Assembly: GCA_022036555.1 (NCBI GenBank)
Contig: CM039128.1
Coordinates: 5,821,926 to 5,885,925 of the forward strand
Origin: Microstegium vimineum
Taxonomy: Eukaryota > Streptophyta > Magnoliopsida > Poales > Poaceae
Direction of reading: 5' to 3'
DNA: 64,000 nt
A program made the position numbers and the translations under genes. This document shows, in pieces, positions 48,945-59,517 of this stretch (positions are counted from its first letter, which is position 1; the number at the start of each line of letters is the position of its first letter). The notes below the pieces were generated by a model. The model was not told the DNA's origin. It worked only from the letters and a program-made list of their open reading frames with translations, and did not search any database.

Positions 48945-50249
48945 ATGACTCGCTCTAGACTTGCATCTTATGTTGAACATCACTCGTTTGTTTCCTTTGT
49001 TGAGCCTACTAGTGTTGAGGACACACTTGCGGATCCGGATTGGGTGAATGCCATGCATGAAGAACTCAACAACTTCACCCGGAACCAAGTGTGGACACTT
49101 GAAGAAAGGCCAAAGGGAGCAAGAATCATTGGCACCAAGTGTGTGTTTAGGAACAAGCAAGATGATCAAGGCGTTGTTGTGACGAACAAGGCAAGATTGG
49201 TGGCAAAGGGGTTCTCTCAAGTAGAAGGACTTGATTTTGGAGAGACTTTTGCCCCGGTTGCAAGACTTGAAGCCATTCGTATCCTTTTGGCATATGCTTC
49301 ACATCACAAAATGAAACTCTTTCAAATGGATGTGAAGAGCGCCTTCTTAAATGGTTTCATCAATGAACTTGTCTATGTCTCACAACCTCCCGGGTTTGAA
49401 GATCTAAACTTGCCTAATCATGTCTATAGGTTGTCCAATGCTCTCTACGGATTGAAGCAAGCTCCAAGAGCTTGGTATGAGAGGCTAAGGGACTTCCTAC
49501 TCAAGAAGGGCTTCAAGATCGGGATCGTCGACACAACACTATTCACCAAGAAGCTTAATAGAGAGATCTTTGTTTTCCAAGTATATGTCGATGACATTAT
49601 ATTTGGGTCAACAAACCAAGACCATTGCAAGGAGTTTGGTGCATTGATGTCCAAGGAGTTTGAGATGTCAATGATTGGCGAGCTAACCTTCTTCCTTGGC
49701 TTCCAAGTGAAGCAATTGAGGGAGGGCACCTTCATATCTCAAGAGAAGTACACTCATGATGTGCTCAAGAAATTCAAGATGGAGGATTGCAAGCCAATCA
49801 AGACACCAATGCCTACTAATGGGCATCTCGATCTCGATGAGGGAGGTAAACCGATTGACCAAACTCTCTATCGTTCTATGATCGGTAGTTTACTTTACCT
49901 CACTGCATCTAGGCCGGATATCATGTTTAGTGTGTGTATGCGTGCTAGGTTTCAAGCAAGCCCTAAGGAGTCACATTTATGTGCGGTTAAAAGAATCCTT
50001 AGGTACATAAGGCACACCCCTAGCATTGGCCTTTGGTATCCCAAAGGAGCTCCCTTCCTACTTTGTGGCTATTCCGATTCGGATTATGTCGGGTGTAAAG
50101 TTGATAGGAAGAGTTCCTCCGACGGTTGCCACTTGCTAGGAAGATCACTTGTCTCTTGGTCCTCCAAGAAGCAAAATAGTGTGACATTGTCTACCGCCGA
50201 GCGGAATACATTGCCATGGGAGCAAGTTGTGCACAAATCTTATACATGA
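48945..50249 (+). pseudogene. Reverse transcriptase and start of RNase H, Copia element
   Basis: 434 codons back in the gag frame. RVT_2 domain: KARLVAKGFSQ, FAPVARLEAIR, LFQMDVKSAFLNG, LYGLKQAPRAW and the catalytic VYVDDIIFGS (YVDD at 214-217). RNase H begins at CGYSDSDYVGCKVDRKSSSD. Near 50204 a missing G (within the STAE-AEYIA site) shifts the frame. So RT is intact by sequence but the polyprotein is not. Confidence 0.92.
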
Positions 50250-50542
50250 CCCAAACACTACTTGATTACGGCGTTGTTTTAAAAGATGTTCCACTTTTGT
50301 GTGATAATGAAAGCACCGTAAAGCTTGCTAACAACCCGGTTCAACACTCTTGCACCAAGCACATTGATATTCGCCATCACTTTCTTAGAAATCATGTGGC
50401 TAGGAAAGACATCACACTAGTTGGAGTTAAGAGAGAAGATCAATTGGCAGATATCTTCACAAAACCACTCGATGAAACAACCTTTTGTAGGTTGAGAAGC
50501 GAGTTGAATGTGCTTGATCACTCAAACTTCACTAAAAAATGA
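50216..50542 (+). pseudogene. RNase H C-terminal part, Copia element
   Basis: 108 codons in a third frame: MGASCAQILYMTQTL, LCDNESTVKLANNP (second catalytic Asp), HIDIRHHFLRNHV and LADIFTKPLD. It ends with the pol stop, followed by AT-rich DNA. Confidence 0.88.
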
Positions 50543-50544
50543 GA

Positions 50545-52242
50545 TTGTGTGAACCATGCATTCATTTGTAATATAATCATGTTTAATCTATAGTAATGCA
50601 CATAGGCTTGGCTAACACGGTTGGGATAACCGCCCTCAAGCGTGTGACAAAGCCTTACCGCGGTTTAAACTTGCAAGCAACCTAGATTCAAATTATGTAT
50701 TGCATTGCATTTGCATGTGTGTTGCTTGTTGCTTCCTTTTCGGTTAAGTTTGATCATCCTCTAGGTTCGTCACTTAGGGGGAGCATTCAAAGCTCTAGCT
50801 TCAGCTAATTCCCCTCTTGTGCCCCTATGGTGATCCTTGGAGCTTTATTGAACTATTTTCTTATGAAAACTAAATCTAGCCTATGGCAAACTACTTTTTA
50901 AAATTGAGGGTTTGAGAGATGGTTATTATGCTAAGTCCAACAAGTGTTTCTTTCTGCTCTTTTGTGTTGGTACTTGGCTAAGAGAAAAGATTGGAGAGAA
51001 AACATGAAAATTCAAAGCATTTTGAAGCTCCGAACCACCCTCTGGACAACTCGGCATGGTCCGACGCTTAGTGGTCTGGTGCTCTGTCCCTCACTGTACT
51101 CAAATTCTCTAGCCACAAAATCCGTCGGACCACAGGTCCGACGCTCCACCGGACCATAGGAAAATGGTCCGGAGCCTCGGTCAGCGCAAGGTCTTTAAGT
51201 CAATGGACCTCCGGACCACTTTCCTTGGTCCGGAGGCTCATCCGACGCGCTGGTCCGAAGGTTGGTCCCTTACTGTTTTGGTTCAACTTTCTTCTAAGTC
51301 TGTCAGACCACCCCGTCGGACCCCCCGTCGGACCAAGGCGAGTGGTCCGACGCTCGGATTTTTTCGCGCTTAACCCCCTGCAGTGCAGTCTGTTCTGGCA
51401 GTTGTTGTTTTTCACGTCGTACCGTACACCGCGCCGTCATGCCGCCCTAGCTCCGCCGCTCTTCCACATCGTCACCCCCATCTCGCACTCGCCGCCGGTG
51501 ATCTCCTCCCCGGTGCGCCGCCACCACTCTACCACATGCACCTGCTCTGTTCTCCCCTCGCAGCAGCAGCAGCGCCACCCTCCTTCTCCATCACAGAGCA
51601 CGCCACCGATAATCCCCCTCACCGGCGACCAGACCAATCCCCCTGCTCCACCTCCACTGCACCTCAAGCTAGGGTTTCAACCCCTTTACCTTGCCATTGC
51701 CACCCTTCAAGAGATCTCCCCCCTAGGGTTTCCAAAACCTAGGGTTTGGGGAATTTCCGTCGTCAATTCGTCTTCGCCGACACATATTCGATCATCGACT
51801 TCGCTTCATTGTCTCCTAGGGTATGCATTTGATCATTGTTTTAGCGTTTTGTCTAGCTTGATCATCCCATGCCTTAGTTCATACCTTTTCCAGTTCACTA
51901 AACTCGATTGCTTGTAATTCACAGTTGGCTATCCTCTTTATGGAGTGTGGTTTGGACCTTGAATTGCTTTGATTAGATACGCTCACTTACCTCAGGTACC
52001 ATGCCAATTATTCACTCTATTCTTATCTAGTGCTTGCTTCCATATGGTATCTCGTCTCTAGTGCTATATATATGCTTATATACTTCTATCTATTCTATCT
52101 AGCAGCAGCAGTGGCAGTATAAACTCGGGGCAAAGCTCACGAGTATGGATTGAGGCAAAGCCTCACAAGGGTCAGTCCAATGGCTAGCAGGCCTCTCTAT
52201 CAGTTGGTACTTGCATTTGTCTGTGACAGAGGGAGTTGATCC
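50545..52242 (+). other. Spacer between pol and extra ORF, with gene-like leader
   Basis: About 1.7 kb. At 51030-51360 many TCCGGACC/GGTCCGAC words occur, as in the LTR. At 51420-51750 it is C-rich with CCTAGGGTTT words, like a plant 5' UTR. No coherent protein; ORFs at 51225-51917 and 51383-51742 are compositional. A splice acceptor-like TCTAGCAG lies near 52095. Confidence 0.5.
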
Positions 52243-52294
52243 TTGGCAGTGGTTCTTGCAGTTGGCAGTGGTTCTTGCAGTTGGCAGTGGTTCT
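52243..52294 (+). repeat. 19-bp minisatellite ahead of the extra ORF
   Basis: TTGGCAGTGGTTCTTGCAG occurs at 52243-52261 and 52262-52280, and as a partial third copy to 52294. Confidence 0.9.
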
Positions 52295-52357
52295 CACTTG
52301 TCAGGTTGGGCAGTATTTCTTGCCAGTGGGCAGTGGTTTCTCTTCTATTGATCAGCT

Positions 52358-55068
52358 ATGGCTTGTGGTTCACGTGCTCGTGCTAGTGGTTCTGGTGATG
52401 ATACTCCTCCCCCTCTGTGTCCTTCTAAGGACAAGGGGAAGAAGAAGATGGTTGAGAAGCCTAAGAAGGAGAAGCAAAAGCTTACAGAGGTCGAGCAGGC
52501 CGAGGCAGTGGCGGATGCAGCAGATCGTGCCAAGCGTGGTGGTCGAAGGGGTTCTGTTTGTATCAGTACACCTCCGAGGGTTCTACCTTCTACACCACCC
52601 GCTCAGTCAACGACAGAGGCACTTCCAGAGGAGCCCGAGCTAGCAACCGATGTTCTTCCGGTACCGTTGGCGCTAGCTTCCTGGGGATGGGTCACACGTT
52701 CCCAGGCTACTCAGTCACCTCAGAGCGCCGCAGCAGCTCCTACTTTAGAGTTAGCCTCTGCTCACCTTGACCTGAGGGAGCTCACAGCGAAGCAAGTGAA
52801 GAAGTTTTGGTTTGTTCAGCTAGAGAAGTGGTGCCCGGATCAGCGTGACCCTAGAGCTTCCCGCGGATGGCACACTACCCTTATGGAGGATTTCTACAGG
52901 GCAGCACAGCTCGCTTACATTCAGATACGCCCTCACAAAGTTTGCTCTTTGGAGAGCCTTGTTGAAATTGCTGGTGAGGAGATCCGCCCCTACATTGAGT
53001 ATCTTCCGGGCTTCGCGGATCTCCTTGGCTGTTCCGGAAACTATATTGAGAGGTGGGTCAGGGAGTTCTATGCTTCAGTGTGGATTGAGCCAGATCACCA
53101 CTTCTTGTAGTACACTTTCAGAGGAGAGCGTCATAGGATCTATTTGACACAGCTCGGATAGATACTTCGCTTGACAGGGACAGCCGACCAACTTTCCCTT
53201 CACTATGATTGCTATGGAGGAGTTTCCTTGCCACGCCGAGCTTGAGGTGATCGCGCTTTGTCAGTTCAGGAGGTTGCTCCTCTCTTCAGGCCACCCTTCA
53301 TAGAGGGTTCTCGTCGTACCCCAGCTGAGCTTCAGCCTATCATTCGTCGTTTGAATGATGTTCTACGGCGTACCCTGCTGCCTCGCACTGGCTACAAGGA
53401 TGGTTTGACCAACCTGCAGCAGTTTCTTCTACAGGCCCTCGTCTCACAGACACAGTTTGATATAGCGGACTTTCTTGTGTCAGAGATTGAGGATGTTATT
53501 TCAGATGGGATGCGGGCTCGTCGACAATTTCCCTATGCACATTGGATATGTTCTATCATTGCTATCATGCATGAGAGGACCGAGCCCGGACATCGTGCTC
53601 TGCTAGATGTGTCTGAGACTTCCTTTCCACCTTACAGAGCACTAGCTTCTATTGATTGTCGGTTTGGGAACCGCATGCTTCAGCTTGTGAAGCAAAGGAC
53701 TGCACCAGCAGACAGAGAAGATGTGGATAGACAGAATGACTCCATTCGCGGCATTGAGCAGTAGGAGCTCCATGAGTTAAACACCGGGGCAACTGCTACA
53801 CCTGAGGATACTACTTCTGACAGCTCAGATGCAGAGTATCGTCCTATTCCAGAGATTCCTCCACAGACACACGACACTGAGGCTGGTGGCTCTGGTACTG
53901 CCTCCACTACAGAGACTCTCATACTTAAGGTTCTAGACCGGATTCAGGAGCAGCAGGGATCTCTTGTGACGGTTGTCACCCAGGTTCAGCAGAGACAGGA
54001 TGAGTTACAGAGACAGTCTAAGGACAAACACTATGAGGTGCAGCGCCAGATGCTCCAAATGCAGCTTGAGTCCCAGCGCTTGCAGCTACAGTCTCAGCAA
54101 ATCCAGTAGCAGAACATGGCCTTTATGGCCCACATGATGAAGTGGACCGGTGCTCCTCCTATTGAGTTTGCTACTCCGCCATAGATATAGATGATGAGTC
54201 AGACCCAGCCTTCACAATCAGCTGGTCTATCAGTGGCTTTTCCAGCACTTGGACCCGTCTTGGGCGCTCAGTAGTCAGTGGCTCCTTTAGTAGAACCGCC
54301 AGTGTCAGTCGGTCCGTGTGTCACACCCACCCCAGCCGTACAGTCCAGTGGACTTCAGAGTGCCGGCGTGACCACCACGTTCCAGTCACCGGCTACACAG
54401 GTCACTCAGTGGTTGGACACTCTAGGCTCGACTCAGCAGTTCACCCCACTCACTACCGGATTCACTCTGATGTCTGCTCGTTTGGGTGTCACTGCTAGAG
54501 ACCTCTCAGCATCGTTCAGCGACATCACTGGGAAGTCGTCCCCCACTGGTCAGCAGGTGGCAGCTGAGATTGAGGCAGAACTAGTTTTGCCGACAACGGG
54601 TCAGCACCGCTCTTCAGTTGCCTCGTCTGAGGCTACACTTGACATCTGGGCACCAGATGTATCTACTCCGCCCGGGGCCATTGTGACAGATGCCACAGTT
54701 GTCTCCACCACTCCGGTTCCGCCTGAGCAGCCACCGGTCCTTCAGACTCCAGTGAGTCAGTGCCAGAGGCACAACTGGACTCCGCAACTCTAGAGGCTCA
54801 TACAGAGACAGTGGCAGCTACTACTCCTACTCCTGCTCCAGCTACAGCTCCAGACTCTACAGCAGCAGAGGTAGATGGCACGTCAGCTCCTATTCCCCAT
54901 ACCACTCCACTTCCAGCGACAGACACTCAGGGGGAGGACTCCTCGGATGATGACGATGCTCTCGACGACTTTCACATCCTTGATCGTGCCACGACTCCTT
55001 CCACTCTGCCTCCAGACGCTTATACTTTGGTGCTTAGATGCCAAAGGGGAAGAGGGAGAGTCGAGTAG
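52358..55068 (+). pseudogene. Extra ORF between pol and 3' LTR of the Copia element (env-like position)
   Basis: Starts ATG at 52358 (MACGSRARASGSGDD). One frame runs to 54793, interrupted by TAG at 53108, 53159, 53762, 54107, 54182, 54188 and 54272 and TGA at 53243; the end (54760-55068) is in the next frame. N-terminus Lys/Glu/Pro-rich; then ELTAKQVKKFWF, IERWVREFYASVW and (across the first stop) a YTFRGERHRIYL segment, which resembles the putative plant-transposon protein family (Transposase_32-like). A Gln-rich coiled coil follows (about 53940-54106), then a Pro/Thr/Ser-rich region. No transmembrane segment or signal peptide is evident, so a true envelope function is not supported. Such ORFs occur in SIRE-lineage elements. 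Confidence 0.75.
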
Positions 55069-55474
55069 TTGGGCTAGCTTCAGGGGGAGCTAGTAGGACT
55101 CGTTCTTTTGATGTGTAATATACTCTATTGAATCATGCATCACGTTTACCGTCTTTATGCATTTGTGAGATATGTGTGTGATGTTTGAAGACTTGATGCT
55201 TGTGTGACATGTGTGTGAACCTTATATATTTATATCATGTCACTTGGTTATGTTATTGCTTCCGCGCTAATCTCTGATCTTTTGGTATAGCATATCCTTT
55301 TGAAATCAAGTACTATGCTCAATTCATATCGTTTGTGCTTGTCATGGCTTGAATGGTTTAGGCATGTTTATGTCTTTCTTATTACTAACCCATGCCTATC
55401 TCATGTCAAGTCATGTTTCTTCAATCAAAATTCACCCTTATTCTCTACTCGAGCTTGTATTGTCATCAATCACC
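55069..55474 (+). other. Non-coding DNA between extra ORF and polypurine tract
   Basis: About 400 bp, AT-rich with TATATATT stretches; no gene recognised. Confidence 0.6.
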
Positions 55475-55476
55475 TA

Positions 55477-55488
55477 AAAGGGGGAGAT
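55477..55488 (+). other. Polypurine tract of the Copia element
   Basis: AAAGGGGGAGAT directly precedes the 3' LTR TGAAGAAT. Confidence 0.9.
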
Positions 55489-56936
55489 TGAAGAATAATG
55501 GTCCCTTGTGTTTAGGCGATTAACGACAATACTAGGTCACTATGACTAACGTGTGTTTTGCAGAGGCAAAGTCATTAGAGTTAGGTCATAAGTGATGCTT
55601 ATTGAATGGGCTTAATGGATATTCATGCCCCCAAGATGGAAATCGTTTCGGTTGAATCAGGAGGAGAAAGAGGCTCCGGACCAGTCTGCCTAGGAGGCGT
55701 CGGACCAAGGAGAGTGGTCCGACGGTCCCTGTCTTAGGCAAGTTTCAGAGACAAGAGCTCTGGACCACCTGTCCAAAGGAGCACCGGACCATAGATGAGT
55801 GGTCTGGAGGTCCCTGCTAGAGGAAGTAAGCCTCAGTAGAGGCTCCGGACTACTCCAACGGTGGGCCGTCCTCTAGTTCGATGCTTCGAGTAAGAAATCT
55901 TTGGGAGTACAGTAAGCACCCTGGCTCTGGACCTCTGCGTCGGAACAGGGCACCGGACTAAGGCGAGTGGTCCGGTGGTGCCAAGCTCAGCTGGATCTTG
56001 GAATCCAGTAAGCACCCTGGCTCCGGACTAGGGCGTCGGACCAGAGCGTCGAACCAGGGCGTCGGACCATAGCGAGTGGTCCGACGGTGCCTGCTTTCTA
56101 GTAAGTTTTGAACTACGAGTGAGCTCCAGACCAGTCGCTATGGTCCGGTGGTGAGGCTCCGGACTAGTCCGGTGCTTTCGCAGAAAAGAGAAAAAGCAAG
56201 AAACGGCTAGTTTTGGAGGTGGGGACTATTTATAGTTGCCATCCTCGTCCTTGAGAGATCTCTTGGCCATTGTTTCACCTGAGGAACCTTTGAGAGAGTT
56301 CTTGGAGAGCCAAGTGCCTAGTGAGGGAGAGATTTGAGGAGTTCATCTTGTTCTTCCCTCCTAGAGTGATTAGGAGTGACTTGTGTGCATCCATCCACCT
56401 TCTTAGCCTTGAGTTGGTCAAGTGAAGGTCTTGTGCTTGTTACTCTAGGTGTTCGACATCACCTAGACGGTTTGGTGGTGTTCGGACGAAGTGATCGCCA
56501 GAAGATTGTCGGTGGCTCTTCTCCAAGCTTCTGTGATCGGTTGTGGGCGATTCAACGAGCCGGAGTGGCGAAGAATTAGCCCGTAGAGATCACTCTACCC
56601 TTGCGCGGGTAGAGGGGGAGCTATACCTTGCGAGGTGCTCCAACGAGGACTAGGGGGTGTGTTGACACCTCGATACCTTAGGAAAATATCGCGTGTCACC
56701 AATTCTCTATCCTTATCTCTTTACATTTTGCATTACCTTTTCGTTGTGTTCTTTCAATTCCTACTATAATTGTTTAGGTTGTCTTTCCTTTCATTGGCTT
56801 GCTATTTCTTTCTAGTTATGATACACATTGTGGTAGGCACTAGGGGGTGATTGGCATCACTAGGTTTTAATATTGCTTTAGAAATTTAAAAGAAGCCCAA
56901 TTCACCCCCCCCCTCTTGGGCATCTAGATCCTTTCA
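55489..56936 (+). repeat. Copia 3' LTR
   Basis: 1448 bp. It lacks 257 bp present in the 5' LTR; the deletion joins two copies of GTTGAA (41486 and 41743 in the 5' LTR). It also has about 22 extra bp near 56680. Otherwise the LTRs are nearly identical. Confidence 0.95.
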
Positions 56937-56941
56937 GTCTT

Positions 56942-57845
56942 ACAAAAGGGAAAGATACAAGAGCTTATACCAGATCCTCCGAGAAGACAACTCCGGAAAG
57001 CCCGAGCAATGCTCAACTCAACTCTAACTCCCACACTAGAGAACTCCACTAGACTGATCTCCACTTGATAACAATAGTGGTTTTTATGGATTACATCATG
57101 ATTAGAGAGGGAGGTCTAGGCCTCTATTTATAGTGGGGTGGAGTAGGGCTACTCCAGCGCCACGTTATCGATCCAAGGAGCTTCAATCCTCCTCCCTTGG
57201 ATCAAACCGCCATACAACCGCCTAGAATGGACGGATTGGATTTCCAACATGTGTGCTTTGATATGGCGGTTGAGGGGGGCCCAACCGACCATGGGGGTGG
57301 TTCGGCCGAACCACCCTATGGCCAATGGGCCATCCCCTGGCCTTGTGGGTGTGGCCCCACTGGTTAGGGTCTGAGTGGGGGCCAGGTGGGCCCAAGGGAG
57401 GTTCGGCCGAACCACCCTAGGGGTCCCTAGCCCACCTCGTCCATCCTGGTGCTGGTCCCACCTGTCATGTGAAGTGGTTGCTCGTTCTGGAGTGTTTGTC
57501 ATGTTGATCTCTTTGGTGTGAGTCCATGGATCCTTGTACATTGCTTGTGAGCCGTTGGGAGGAAACACAAGGTGATCTGATGGTTGATAATCATTCTGAA
57601 GGGTTTCTCCTAGATCATGGCCGAGGGAGAGACCTGGTGGGCCCATAGTGGGGTCGGACGACCCCCTATGTGGGTCCCACTAGGTCTCTTTTGTTCCATT
57701 TCCTTATATCTGCATTAAAATATTCATGTACATGTGGAACTTGTTATTTAATAAAGAATACTCATGTGATGATTGTTTTCTCCTCGATCCTGAGTCATTG
57801 GCAACATTTTAGTTATATAAAAGTGAGTCATAATTTGTGCCAACA
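56942..57845 (-). repeat. Element A 5' LTR, U3 part (right of Copia)
   Basis: Aligns with 21208-21308 plus 33017-33819. TATA box CTATAAATAG on the minus strand at 57124-57133. Perfect palindromes TTCGGCCGAA at 57301 and 57402. Ends GTGCCAACA, followed by the TSD ATGGG. Confidence 0.92.
57124..57133 (-). promoter_or_regulatory. TATA box of element A 5' LTR
   Basis: CTATAAATAG on the minus strand, conserved at 33096-33105 in the 3' LTR. Confidence 0.7.
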
Positions 57846-57850
57846 ATGGG

Positions 57851-58569
57851 CATATAACTAGCACCGCTAAAAGGGCCCACTTAAGGTTGTGGGGGGCCAA
57901 AATGTATGGCCATATATAAAGAGTAATTGTCATCCAAGAATGTAACTCCTCTTGGTCTCTCGACGGTGGCGATAGCATCTTTTTTAATGTGTGTGGCGGC
58001 GTCAACTTCAATTGATAGTAGCGGCTCGAATTTTAGAGATCCAGGTACTCCAACTCCCTCAAGAAATTTAGTGATCCACTCGCCGACGTGATCATGATGT
58101 GAGACCAAAAGGAGATGAGCATGTTCCGCCTTCCTCCGCTCTTTGCCGAGTAGGAGACCACCAAGTCACATCAGACTCACCTTTCCTCTCCCCTAAAAAG
58201 AGTTGAGGGAAGTTTCCTGATTTGTGCCAATTTTATTTGCATAAGTCACTTATTTCTCTATATGTTCCCAAAACCACCAAGTCAAATTTTGGCAACTATG
58301 GTTAGCTATAGCCTTTCATCGTTGTTGAAAAGCATGCCCCTAAAAGGCTTACCTAGATATTTAAATGACCGATCCCAATGATGCATGGATTTATGTATAG
58401 TTTAGACGCCATAAATTGGGGGGTTGCTGTGATGGTGTTCTTTTCTAATTTATGATATGTGACATTATCTTTCCTTAAGGTTTGATTTTGGTCCTTTTTG
58501 TTAAAACATGTAGGTTTGTAGTTAAAACTTCATAGAGATGCAATGCAAAGGATGAAATTGCATTGGTAC
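57851..58569 (-). other. Unassigned host DNA with one unrecognised ORF
   Basis: Between elements A and the CACTA element. The minus strand is open at 57881-58108 (MVSHHDHVGEWITKFLEGVG...) and the reading continues upstream to about 58190. The residue mix (conserved-looking Gly-Val-Pro-Gly, Asp-Ala-Ala-Thr) looks like real protein rather than noise, but I cannot name a family. It may be a gene fragment or the end of another element. Confidence 0.35.
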
Positions 58570-58589
58570 CACTACTACAAAAACAGCAA

Positions 58590-58800
58590 TCACTTCCGGC
58601 CCATCACTGCCGGTTTTGTTTGGGCCGGCAGTGATGCCTCTTTACTGCCGGTTCTTCCTCTTAAAGACCCCCAATTATTGGGGGCAGGGGCTGAACCGAT
58701 AGTGAAACACCACATCACTGCCGGTTCGAGGCTTGAACCGGCAGTGATGCCTCTCGGCCCTATCACTTCCGGTTCAAGCCACCAACCGACAGTGATGTTG
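58590..58800. repeat. CACTA subterminal repeats
   Basis: Repeated CACTGCCGGTT/AACCGGCAGTG words in both orientations, with at least three inverted pairs (for example CATCACTGCCGG and CCGGCAGTGATG). These are the usual transposase binding region of CACTA elements. Confidence 0.85.
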
Positions 58801-59217
58801 GGTACAGTATAAAGCACGCGATCTCCTCTCTCCCTCCTTTGCCGAACAATACAGAACAGTGCTCGGAGCTCCCTCTCTCCATTGTTGCGGCTGGTGGATT
58901 TCTTGATCCCCATTTTTGGCTCCTCTTCACTCTTGGATCCTCATATCTTCTTGCTCTTGGTAGTAACAAGCATAATTCTTTAGAATTGTTGGTTTACATT
59001 GTTTTTGTGTGTAAATGTATAGTTTAGAGCTATGCTAGTTTTCATGAACAAGAAGAGAGATGTTGCAATTTGTGTCAACTTTTTGTACCTTTTCGATCCA
59101 AAAGTATTTAGAAAAATTGTAGCACTTTGTTTTTATTGGCAAATTATTGTATAATCATTGAGTAGCTAGGTTCGAAAGATTCGTCTCAAAAATTATGAAT
59201 AAAAATTGTAATTAGTT

Positions 59218-59396
59218 ATATTTATTACTTACATTTAATACTCCATGCATGTATTAAAGATTTGATGGGATGTGAAATAGATTCGGTATTTATTACTTAC
59301 ATTTAATACTCCATGCATGCATGCATTTAATACTTACATTTAATACTCCATGCATGCATTTAATACTCACATTTAATACTCCATGCATGCTATTTT
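59218..59396. repeat. Short tandem repeat with ACATTTAATACTCCATGCATG unit
   Basis: A core unit (TTACATTTAATACTCCATG followed by CATG steps) occurs four times with spacings of about 28-75 bp, between the CACTA subterminal region and the transposase gene. Confidence 0.85.
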
Positions 59397-59517
59397 GTTG
59401 TCTCACTTTTTATAGTGCGACCAAATTCAAATTATAAAGAAAAAAATATTGTTCAAAAATGCTCCTATTAATATGTTCCTATGTTTTCTCTGCTCTGTCC
59501 ATTTTATCAGTGCAGAC

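Larger units (their letters stand above)
41324..56936 (+). mobile_element. SIRE/Opie-type Copia element in element A 5' LTR
   Basis: LTRs TGAAGAAT...GATCCTTTCA at 41324-42998 and 55489-56936, TSD GTCTT (41319-41323; 56937-56941). The domain order gag, protease, integrase, RT, RNase H, with integrase before RT, is Copia. The long internal region with an extra ORF between pol and 3' LTR, and the Met-type primer site, indicate the SIRE (Maximus) lineage. A solo LTR splits gag, and gag-pol and the extra ORF carry multiple stops, so the copy is inactive. Confidence 0.93.
20093..57845 (-). mobile_element. Element A: RT-less Athila/Tat-like LTR retrotransposon hosting three nested insertions
   Basis: LTRs (TGTTGG...CCAACA) flank an internal region 33820-40522 transcribed leftwards. 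The TSD ATGGG brackets 20093-57845. With the MITE, the chromovirus and the Copia element removed, the element is about 10 kb. It keeps a tRNA-Asp primer site, gag, a retropepsin domain and an Athila-type extra ORF, but has no RT, RNase H or integrase motif. It is thus a candidate non-autonomous element. Its LTR is homologous to that of element B in the R-U5 part (shared words near the primer-side end and around the ACCGGACCGCGCC stretch). Confidence 0.9.

Noticed and set aside
51225..51917. 230-codon frame between Copia pol and extra ORF
   Set aside because: Low-complexity, overlapping frames, no domain; looks like a leader rather than a gene.
53108..54274. TAG stops read through or recoded as Gln
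   Set aside because: Plants have no general TAG reassignment; seven TAGs in one ORF plus other lesions in the same element fit decay better.
59449..59517. Upstream extension of the CACTA transposase before the 59518 ATG
   Set aside because: The stretch reads like intron ending in a CAG acceptor; the domain starts at 59518.
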